Origin: an uncultured Clostridia bacterium
GTDB lineage: Bacteria > Bacillota > Clostridia > Christensenellales > Aristaeellaceae
Direction of reading: 5' to 3'
Length of the DNA stretch: 9,212 nt
Assembly: GCA_934647145.1 (NCBI GenBank)
Contig: CAKUFB010000092.1
Coordinates: 1 to 9,212, forward strand
The translations under genes were made by a program, and so were the position numbers. Positions 1 through 5,708 of this stretch are shown here, piece after piece. Position 1 is the stretch's first letter, and each line of letters starts with the position of its first letter. The notes under the pieces were generated by a model that made no database searches, had not been told where the DNA came from, and worked only from the letters and a program-made list of their open reading frames with translations.

Positions 1-46
1 CCCATATATACTTGCTCTCTTCGTCCGCAACCAGCAGTATTCTCAT
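1..46 (-). CDS. Start of a gene cut by the left edge, probably a metallophosphoesterase-family protein
   Basis: Only the first 15 codons are inside the window, reading MRILLVADEESKYIW on the minus strand. The ATG at 46-44 touches the TAA stop of the upstream gene (49-47) with no gap, which indicates translational coupling in one operon. The short beta strand followed by Asp (ILLVAD) fits the first metal-binding strand of calcineurin-like phosphoesterases. From memory, small clostridial metallophosphoesterases begin almost this way, often with ADEES. A response-regulator receiver also starts with a similar strand, but would normally carry two acidic residues where this has Ala-Asp. The existence of the coding start is well supported by its position. 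The product name is a recollection-based inference from 15 residues. Confidence 0.55.
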   Translation of the reverse strand, partial: MRILLVADEESKYIW

Positions 47-1996
47 TTACTTCGATTCCTCCGGCGGAATGTCATCTCGGTAGAGGCCCAGCACGCGCAC
101 GAGCGCCTGGGACTTGGGCAGCAGCTGATCGTAGCGCGGGATTTCGCCGACCACGTTTTCGCACAGCCAGTCCATGTTCATCAGCTCTTCTTTGGAGAAC
201 CATTGCCTGCCGTCGTTGCGCACGACGCCGCTCTGGTCGCGAATGATGCGGTGGAAGGGGTCGATCAGGTTGTTCATGATGCCGTGGCGCAGGATGAGCG
301 CCAGCTGACGCACGCCCTCGGGCAGGTCGCCGGGCAGCTCCACGTCCACCACCCCGCTGGACAGGCCCCACCAGTAGTTGACCGCCTTGTCGGTGTCCTT
401 GGGGTGCTCGGCGTCCAGCGCGCCGCTCATGATCGACTTGACCATCTTCAGGTAGAACTGGCCCCACTCCCAGCGGGGGGAAGCCAGCGGCCGCAGGCTG
501 CCGTCCTCCCTGACCATGTAGATGCCCCAGTCCCAGGCGCGATGCGGCGATTCGCCGGTCGACTCGCGGTTGGAGATGACCGAAATGCCGTCCACCAGGA
601 ACTCGCCCACCGGGTATTCGCTCAGGCAGGACCAGCGCAGGTGTATCTTCGCGCGCGGGTTGGTCAGCTGCGCGCCCAGGGCGAAGGCGTTGATGGTCGC
701 GGGCACGCCCATGATCGGGTAGTTGGCGACGTAGCCGATCTCGTTGTCCGTGGCCATCGCGCCCGCAATTGCGCCGGTAATGAACTTGACCTCGTACATG
801 CGGCTGTAGTAGCTGCGCACGCCCGCGTAGGGCAGGCACAGCGCGCAGTTGAACACCCGCACGTCCGGATGCAGCGCGGCGATGCGGCGGCACTCGTCAA
901 TCAGCGTGGGCGTGGGCGCGAAGATGACGTTTACGCCCTCTGAAATGGCGTTTTCCATCACCTCGTAGGGATCTTTGCCCGCGCACAGGCAGGATTTCAC
1001 CGTGATCTGGTCGCCCATGCAGGCCTCCAGCTCGCGCCGTCCCAGCTCGTGCGCCGTGACCCAGGGGCTCTTGTCCGGGTCGCAGTCATAGACAAAGGCG
1101 ATGTTCAGGTGCGGATGGTTCAATCCGAACAGGTGCGCCAGGAAGCTGCGGCTGTCCTCCTCCTCGGGCGGCGTGCTGCTCAGCGCAATGGGCTCTTCCT
1201 CGGCCAGTATGCGAATGTCCGGCCAGATGAGCGACAGGGAATGCGTAAAGTCGGCCGTGCTGGCCGTATTGAGGTCCTTGAGCGGATAGACCTGCAGCCA
1301 GGCAAGCAGCGCCTCGGCCGGGGTGACGGGCAGGTTCTCCTTGTTCAGCTTCTCAAACGCCTCGCGCAGGTGCATAAACGCCGAGCGGAAATCCATGCGC
1401 TCCTGCTCCGTCCACACGTGCTCGGGCGTAAAGCCCAGCGCCGCCTGCAGCCGCGCGTAGTCGCCCTTCTGCCGGAAGGTGATCTGATACTGGCCGCACA
1501 GCTGGTAAAACCGCATGAACTCATAGTAGATCTGCACGGCGGGGTCGTTCGAATAGGAAGGAATGATGCGGGTGACGTAGCCCTGGATGTAGGGCGCGCC
1601 ATAGCTCTTGAGCACGCTGACCCGCTTGTGCCCCTCCTGCACGTAAAAGCGCCCCATGTACTCAAAGCAGGTAATCGGGTCGCTGAAGCCCTTTTCGCTC
1701 AGGTGCACGTTGCACAGGAAAATCCACTTCGCGCCAAACTCGGTCTTAGGCCCCAGCAGCGGCATGAAGTTGCCCGCGAACGCGTCGCGCCGCCCCACTG
1801 ACACCGTGCCCACGATCTGCTCGGCCGGAATGTCCACCAGGCCCATGTCCAGCCGGCCCGCGTCCATCGTGTCGTCCAGAATCTCGTCGAGCACCTGCGG
1901 ATACGGATACTCGCCGCGCACCACGCAGGAATTGTAGTACCTGATGCCCTGCTTCAGCGCGCTTTCATACTGCTCATATGCTTCTCTGTTAATCAT
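47..1996 (-). CDS. Cytoplasmic two-domain protein: ParB/sulfiredoxin-like N-terminus fused to a BMP/PnrA-like ligand-binding domain
   Basis: A 649-residue protein. Residues about 62-145 look like a ParB/sulfiredoxin-fold domain; the clearest mark is EGHKRVSVLKSYG (121-133), the counterpart of the ParB GHRR/GERR phosphate-binding motif. Residues about 146-295 are a mostly helical linker with an acidic stretch (EEE at 266-268 and 278-280). Residues about 296-620 resemble the BMP/PnrA family of nucleoside-binding lipoproteins: the opening strand NIAFVYD (298-304), then EVKFITGAIAGAM (402-414) and IGYVANYPIMGVPATINAF (420-438), which match that family's conserved core. Family members are normally exported lipoproteins, but there is no signal peptide or lipobox here, so the protein is inferred to stay in the cytoplasm. 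I chose the ATG at 1996 because AGGAGG lies 6 bases upstream; a start at 2059 would fall inside the promoter. Function is unknown; nucleoside or nucleotide sensing is a guess. Confidence 0.85.
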   Translation of the reverse strand: MINREAYEQYESALKQGIRYYNSCVVRGEYPYPQVLDEILDDTMDAGRLDMGLVDIPAEQIVGTVSVGRRDAFAGNFMPLLGPKTEFGAKWIFLCNVHLSEKGFSDPITCFEYMGRFYVQEGHKRVSVLKSYGAPYIQGYVTRIIPSYSNDPAVQIYYEFMRFYQLCGQYQITFRQKGDYARLQAALGFTPEHVWTEQERMDFRSAFMHLREAFEKLNKENLPVTPAEALLAWLQVYPLKDLNTASTADFTHSLSLIWPDIRILAEEEPIALSSTPPEEEDSRSFLAHLFGLNHPHLNIAFVYDCDPDKSPWVTAHELGRRELEACMGDQITVKSCLCAGKDPYEVMENAISEGVNVIFAPTPTLIDECRRIAALHPDVRVFNCALCLPYAGVRSYYSRMYEVKFITGAIAGAMATDNEIGYVANYPIMGVPATINAFALGAQLTNPRAKIHLRWSCLSEYPVGEFLVDGISVISNRESTGESPHRAWDWGIYMVREDGSLRPLASPRWEWGQFYLKMVKSIMSGALDAEHPKDTDKAVNYWWGLSSGVVDVELPGDLPEGVRQLALILRHGIMNNLIDPFHRIIRDQSGVVRNDGRQWFSKEELMNMDWLCENVVGEIPRYDQLLPKSQALVRVLGLYRDDIPPEESK

Positions 1997-2002
1997 CGAA
2001 TG

Positions 2003-2008
2003 CCTCCT
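2003..2008 (-). promoter_or_regulatory. Ribosome binding site that fixes the start of the ParB-like/BMP-like gene
   Basis: A full AGGAGG lies 6 bases before the ATG at 1996-1994. This selects the internal Met over the in-frame ATG 63 bases upstream at 2059, which lies within the promoter spacer and has no comparable Shine-Dalgarno sequence. Confidence 0.9.
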
Positions 2009-2045
2009 GCAGTCGAAACTTCTTCTTTCTTCTCTTGACCTGTCT

Positions 2046-2075
2046 ATTATAAAAAGCAAATGGGCTCGCTGTCAA
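2046..2075 (-). promoter_or_regulatory. Consensus sigma-A-type promoter for the ParB-like/BMP-like operon
   Basis: On the minus strand a perfect TTGACA (-35, 2075-2070) and a perfect TATAAT (-10, 2051-2046) are separated by 18 bases. Transcription would begin near 2039, giving a leader of about 40 bases before the ATG at 1996. Both hexamers match the consensus fully, which suggests strong and perhaps constitutive expression independent of the upstream two-component genes. Confidence 0.88.
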
Positions 2076-2120
2076 CCGTCTGAATGAAAAAAGATGGGGA
2101 GGGAACGTTGGGGGAACGCT

Positions 2121-2154
2121 GGGGAGGCCGCCTTTTTGAAAAAGGCGCCTCCCC
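2121..2154. repeat. Near-perfect inverted repeat, probably a dispersed extragenic element
   Basis: The left arm GGGGAGGCCGCCTTTTT pairs with the right arm AAAAAGGCGCCTCCCC apart from one unpaired base; only a single G separates the arms. It lies between two minus-strand transcription units, about 45 bases upstream of the next -35 box. Neither side is directly followed by a T tract, so it is not a textbook terminator, although it may help end or protect transcripts. Elements of this appearance are common between genes in clostridial genomes, so I infer a multicopy repeat; a second copy is not present in this window. Confidence 0.7.
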
Positions 2155-2247
2155 AAACCTCTCCCGGAAAACGGTCTGATCCGCGTTACAGAACAGCATA
2201 TAGATATGTGGTTCTCCGAACTCAATCGTGGTTCGAAGGACACGAAA

Positions 2248-2430
2248 GACGAGCGCTCGTCGCCCGACCCGGCGTTCTCACAAACCTTCATTCCCGAAAT
2301 GGGCAACGCCCATAGAGCCTGACAGACGCGAAGCGCTCTGGCAGGGGAAGACCTTGGCCGCTCCAATCTATGGCGGCCAACGGTCGTCGATAGAACCGGC
2401 GGCAGCAAGTGGAACCGGGCACTGCCCGGT
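2248..2430. other. Noncoding stretch with five consecutive hairpins or palindromes
   Basis: Between the response regulator and the next operon there is no credible gene, but five inverted repeats follow one another: a 14-base palindrome GACGAGCGCTCGTC (2248-2261); ATGGGC/GCCCAT with a 3-base loop (2299-2313); an imperfect CCTGACAGA/TCTGGCAGG hairpin (2318-2345); GACC-TTGGCCGC pairing with GCGGCCAA-C-GGTC, one bulged base and an 11-base loop (2350-2385); and ACCGGGC/GCCCGGT with a 3-base loop (2414-2430). In the minus direction this would be the 3' untranslated part of the kinase-regulator transcript. It may be a structured RNA, a degenerate mobile or repeat element, or an extended 3' end. The strand is undecided. 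Confidence 0.55.
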
Positions 2431-2458
2431 CAGAAAAGGCGGCCTCTCGATCGTTTCC

Positions 2459-3730
2459 CTAGCAGTCGTCCTCCGGGGTAGGGGTAGCGTGCTGAATCAA
2501 TGCCTGAAGGCGCTGAGGGGTAAGCATGGTTTCGCGCTTGATGAAGCGGTTGAAGTAGGAGCGGGAGGAAAAGCCGCTCATCTGGGAGATCATGTCCAGG
2601 GAGAGCTCGGGCTGCTCCATGAGGGAGCGGATGTAGTCGAGCCTTCGCGCGGCGAGGTAGCGCCCCAGCGACTGGCCGCTGTGCTGGCGGTAGAGGCGGG
2701 CGAGGTAGTCGGCGTTGTAGCCGGTGGCCAGGGAAAGCTGCGCGATGGACACGTCTTCGCGGATGTGCTCAGCGACATAGTTCTCTATGAACTGCAAAAG
2801 CCCCGAGACGGGCGTGTCCGGGGTGTTTTCGGAGAGCGTATAGACGAAGGGCGGCGTATCCGGGTCAGGCCGCTTGGCGCGGGCATGCCGGATGAGCTGC
2901 TGATGCAGCTGAGCGGTCTTTTCGCCGTCCGCGCCCGGATAGCCCACAATAAAGGAAACGTTTTTGTCCGACGCGGCCGAAAAGGCGACCTGAAGCGGCT
3001 CGAGCATGCCGTTCAGGTAAACCTGCGACGGGCGCTCCTCAAACTGACCCAGCCACAGCGTGGCCTCGGGCAGCGGATGACTGACCGGCGCGAGGCGCAC
3101 AAGGCCGGGCAGGTGCCGCAGCGCAGCTGCCTCGAGCAGGGCGTCGTCCGTGTCCGCCTGAAGCCCGGGCACCATCGACAGCAGGAACACCAGCCGCTCG
3201 CAGGGCTGCGTGAACCCCATCAGCGGGAGCACGTCGGCCAGCAGCGCGCTCTTCTGCGCGCCCAGTGCCGCGTCGAACAGGCGCTGTATGTGCGCCAGAT
3301 CCTCGCGGGAGCGCTCGAGCGGGGCGTAGGAGGCGGCGCGCAGCTGCGCCTTGAGCTGATCGAGCGCGGCCTGTACGCTGTCCAGCAGCACCTGATCCTC
3401 GTCGGTCTTGAGGATGTAGCCGACCGCGTGGCGCTGAAAGGCCTGATAGGCATAGGTGAACTCGGGGTATCCGGTCAGGAAGATGGTCTTGCAGGCGGGC
3501 CAGCGCCGGTTCACCTGCTCGAGCAGATCCAGGCCGTTCATGTCCGGCATGTTGATGTCGGACACCATCAGGTCGATCCGGTTGCTCTCGAGCACCTCCA
3601 GCGCCCGCTTGCCGCGATAGGCGCAGAAAACCTCGACCGGCACGCCCAGTCCGGTGGAAAGCAGCCGCTGGATGCTCTCCGCGATCACGGGCTCGTCGTC
3701 CACGACCAGCAGGTTATACTCCGCGTCCAT
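2459..3730 (-). CDS. Response regulator of YesN type: receiver domain plus AraC-family DNA-binding domain
   Basis: A 423-residue cytoplasmic transcription factor. Residues 1-125 form the receiver: acidic pair D11/D12, phosphoacceptor D58 in SDINMP, T86 in FLTGY and K108 in YILKT, all the expected residues. Residues about 126-305 are a divergent linker region I cannot assign. Residues 311-423 hold an AraC-type double helix-turn-helix, with the first helix pair around VSIAQLSLATGYNADYL and the second around ISQMSGFSSRSYFNRF. The length is slightly below the 500 or so residues of classic YesN proteins. The start at 3730 has AGGAGG 6 bases upstream and overlaps the end of the kinase gene by 17 bases, so the two are cotranscribed and presumably coupled. 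Its likely target is the divergent importer operon, through the direct repeats at 5603-5633. That target is inference. Confidence 0.95.
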   Translation of the reverse strand: MDAEYNLLVVDDEPVIAESIQRLLSTGLGVPVEVFCAYRGKRALEVLESNRIDLMVSDINMPDMNGLDLLEQVNRRWPACKTIFLTGYPEFTYAYQAFQRHAVGYILKTDEDQVLLDSVQAALDQLKAQLRAASYAPLERSREDLAHIQRLFDAALGAQKSALLADVLPLMGFTQPCERLVFLLSMVPGLQADTDDALLEAAALRHLPGLVRLAPVSHPLPEATLWLGQFEERPSQVYLNGMLEPLQVAFSAASDKNVSFIVGYPGADGEKTAQLHQQLIRHARAKRPDPDTPPFVYTLSENTPDTPVSGLLQFIENYVAEHIREDVSIAQLSLATGYNADYLARLYRQHSGQSLGRYLAARRLDYIRSLMEQPELSLDMISQMSGFSSRSYFNRFIKRETMLTPQRLQALIQHATPTPEDDC

Positions 3731-5507
3731 GTTCGTCCTCCTTTTGTGTGGTTTTGATGGCGCGCCGGATGGTCATCGCGACGCACAGGCCGCCCAGCTC
3801 GCTCCGGGAAAAGCTCAATCCGCAGGGCGCGCCGTAGAGTATCAGCAGCCGTCTGTGGGTGTTGACCAGCGCGTGCGACTCGCCCTCGACCTTCTGGGGC
3901 GCGTCGAGCATGCCGGAGAGCTTCTCGATGGCCTTGTCGCTCAGGCGGTCGCCGTTGTCCTCGAAGCGTATGCGCACCAGCTCGCCCTGTTCCTCGAAGC
4001 GCAGGCGAACCAGCGCGGTCTCGCGGCCGGTGGGCACGCCGTGCTCGATGGCGTTTTCGAAGATCGGCTGCAGGATCAGCCGGGGCACGATCAGAAGGCC
4101 CAATTCCTCGCCGGGCCGCTCGATTTCGGCGCGCAGGAAGTCGCCGAAGCGCATCTGCTGAATGCGCAGGTAGGTCTGCGCGTGGTCGAGCTCCTCGTAC
4201 AGGGGCAGGGTGTCGTGCGACTGGTCGGTGATGAAGCGGAAATAGTCGCCCAGGTAGGAGCACATTCGCTGGGCGTACTCGGTTTCGCCGCCGCGCAGAC
4301 TGTGCCTGAGCACGTAGAAGCTGTTGTAGAGGAAATGCGGGTTGATCTGGGACTGCAGCTGCTTGTACTCGGCGCGCTGCGTGCGGATGCGGGATTCGTA
4401 GGTGGACTGCACCAGCTCCTGAATCTTGGCCACCATGCGGTTGAAGCCCTCGACCAGTATCTCGAATTCGTTCAGGTACCTTCCCTCGATGCGGGTGTTG
4501 AAATCGCCGTGCCGGGTGGCGCGGAAGGCTCCGGTGAGCGCGCCGATCGGGCGCTGCACGATGCGGTAGATGATCAGCGCGTAGGCGGCCAGCAGCACGA
4601 GCAGCAGCACGGTAAACATCCGGGTGAACCGGCTCAGCCGCTCGGGCAGGGCGAAGAGCCGCTCGTAGGGGATGAGCTGATAGAAGTCGCAGTTGAGATA
4701 GCTCGAATACACGGCCAGGCACAGGTACTGCACGCCGTCCTGGTTCAGCACATGGCCGGACTGCCCCATTTCCCCGGGCGCGGGCAGCGCGTCCGGCAGG
4801 GGCGCGTCCTGCGCGACGGCCAGCCGGTTTCGGTAGATCGTGCCGGTCGGGCGGTTGCGCATGAACACCCGGCAGTCTCCGCTCACGTCGAAGGAGGACA
4901 AAAGCGCGGTGATCTGCTCCTGCCGGAGGGTCGCGCTGGCCATGAAGTAGGGCTGCATGCTCGTGCCATAGGCGGTGTTGGAGTGCATGAGCTCCACGCT
5001 CAGCACGCCCTCCCGCTCGGTCAGCAGGAACCCCTGCTGATAAAAGCTCGACAGCACCTCGTTCATCTCCCGCTCGCCGATGCGGATCGGAACCGAGGTA
5101 TTCGAGGAAATCACCCGCCCCAGCCGCGGATAGTAGACCTTCACCTCCTCCAGAAAGGGACTGCTGCCCTGCACCAGCTTGAACATGCTCTGCATGTCGA
5201 TGATGTGCAGGTAGTAGTCGCCCAGCCGGGCGGTTCGGGTGTAGGGATACAGCGCGGTCACCATGCGGTGCTGCAGCAGGTACTCCAGCTGCCGCACGAT
5301 CAGGCTCACGTTGGTCTCCAGCTCGTCCTGAATAAAGGAGAGATTGTCCCGGGCGGTCGTGACGACCTCCTCGCGCACGGCGCTCACGCACCAGTTATAC
5401 AGCACCGCGTGCCCCACCTCCAGCGGGATGGTCAGCACGAGAAACGCCGCCAGCAGCCGCGTGTAGATCGAATTTACCCACTTAAAGCCCCTGACCATTC
5501 GCGCCAT
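3714..5507 (-). CDS. Membrane sensor histidine kinase of YesM type
   Basis: A 597-residue membrane kinase. Transmembrane helix 1 spans about 17-37 and helix 2 about 297-315; the roughly 255 residues between them form the extracellular sensor, probably Cache-like. A HAMP region follows (about 316-367, starting at VQRPIGAL), then the His-kinase domain with the phosphorylated H391 in QINPHFLYN (387-395). The ATPase domain has an N box around N485 (FENAIEHG), a DNG motif at 517-519 and NTHRRLLILYG at 549-559. The usual second glycine after DNG and the GxGL loop are absent (DNGDRLS; ESHAL). AGGAG at 5514-5510 is only 2 bases from the ATG at 5507 but 11 bases from a second ATG at 5498, so the true start could be three codons later. 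The gene overlaps the regulator start by 17 bases. It most likely phosphorylates that regulator; its ligand is unknown. Confidence 0.95.
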   Translation of the reverse strand: MARMVRGFKWVNSIYTRLLAAFLVLTIPLEVGHAVLYNWCVSAVREEVVTTARDNLSFIQDELETNVSLIVRQLEYLLQHRMVTALYPYTRTARLGDYYLHIIDMQSMFKLVQGSSPFLEEVKVYYPRLGRVISSNTSVPIRIGEREMNEVLSSFYQQGFLLTEREGVLSVELMHSNTAYGTSMQPYFMASATLRQEQITALLSSFDVSGDCRVFMRNRPTGTIYRNRLAVAQDAPLPDALPAPGEMGQSGHVLNQDGVQYLCLAVYSSYLNCDFYQLIPYERLFALPERLSRFTRMFTVLLLVLLAAYALIIYRIVQRPIGALTGAFRATRHGDFNTRIEGRYLNEFEILVEGFNRMVAKIQELVQSTYESRIRTQRAEYKQLQSQINPHFLYNSFYVLRHSLRGGETEYAQRMCSYLGDYFRFITDQSHDTLPLYEELDHAQTYLRIQQMRFGDFLRAEIERPGEELGLLIVPRLILQPIFENAIEHGVPTGRETALVRLRFEEQGELVRIRFEDNGDRLSDKAIEKLSGMLDAPQKVEGESHALVNTHRRLLILYGAPCGLSFSRSELGGLCVAMTIRRAIKTTQKEDEHGRGV

Positions 5508-5558
5508 ATCTCCTTAACCTTCGTAACCGCGCAGTGCGCAAAGCGTTCCGATACAGGC

Positions 5559-5587
5559 ATTATACCATAAAAAGCGCGTCATATCTA
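5559..5587 (-). promoter_or_regulatory. Promoter of the kinase-regulator operon, with extended -10
   Basis: On the minus strand TATAAT (5564-5559) is preceded by TGG, giving the extended -10 form TGnTATAAT. Seventeen bases further upstream lies a weak -35, TAGATA (5587-5582, 4 of 6 matches to TTGACA). A perfect -10 with a weak -35 suits a promoter that can be activated. Transcription would start near 5552, about 45 bases before the start codon. The stretch 5531-5541 within the leader contains a short GCGCA/TGCGC inverted repeat. Confidence 0.75.
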
Positions 5588-5602
5588 CACTTTCGAGCAC
5601 AG

Positions 5603-5633
5603 AAGTCGGAAATTGAAAAGGGAAAGTCGGAAA
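5603..5633. promoter_or_regulatory. Candidate operator for the response regulator: two direct repeats 21 bases apart
   Basis: AAGTCGGAAA occurs at 5603-5612 and again, identical over all 10 bases, at 5624-5633. The period of 21 bases is two helical turns, the spacing expected for an AraC-type dimer with both subunits on the same DNA face. The downstream copy ends 7 bases before the importer -35 box, a classic activator position. The upstream copy starts 15 bases beyond the kinase -35 box. Both divergent promoters could therefore be controlled from one site. The repeat is seen directly; the binding protein is inferred. Confidence 0.65.
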
Positions 5634-5640
5634 AGTGCAA

Positions 5641-5669
5641 TGGACAAAACGCGTTAAAACCGATATGAT
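5641..5669 (+). promoter_or_regulatory. Promoter of the importer operon
   Basis: TGGACA (-35, 5641-5646, 5 of 6 matches) and TATGAT (-10, 5664-5669, 5 of 6 matches) are separated by the ideal 17 bases. Transcription would begin near 5676, leaving a leader of about 33 bases, too short for a riboswitch. The spacer contains the 8-base palindrome AACGCGTT (5648-5655), and AAACGCG recurs at 5670-5676 over the predicted start site; this could be a repressor site or chance. Confidence 0.8.
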
Positions 5670-5708
5670 AAACGCGGACATTAACTTAGCAGAAGGAGGA
5701 TACAACAC

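Noticed and set aside
1997..2059. Longer N-terminus (21 more residues) for the ParB-like/BMP-like protein
   Set aside because: The ATG at 2059 lies within the promoter, upstream of the predicted transcription start, and the internal ATG has an ideal AGGAGG.
2208..2234. GTGGTTC repeated with a 20-base period
   Set aside because: Only 7 bases long and not placed near any promoter; chance is adequate.
1989..2408. 139-residue minus-strand open frame across the intergenic region
   Set aside because: It reads through the hairpins, the inverted repeat, the promoter and the ribosome binding site of the next gene. Its sequence shows no family resemblance.
2228..3757. 509-residue plus-strand open frame covering the hairpin region and the antisense of the response regulator
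   Set aside because: Most of it mirrors the regulator gene and the rest runs through hairpins; no conserved protein is recognisable.
3654..5570. 638-residue open frame on the plus strand opposite the kinase
   Set aside because: It is the antisense of a clearly conserved kinase gene. Its composition, rich in His, Gln, Val and Arg with no recognisable motif, is that of a GC-rich shadow frame.
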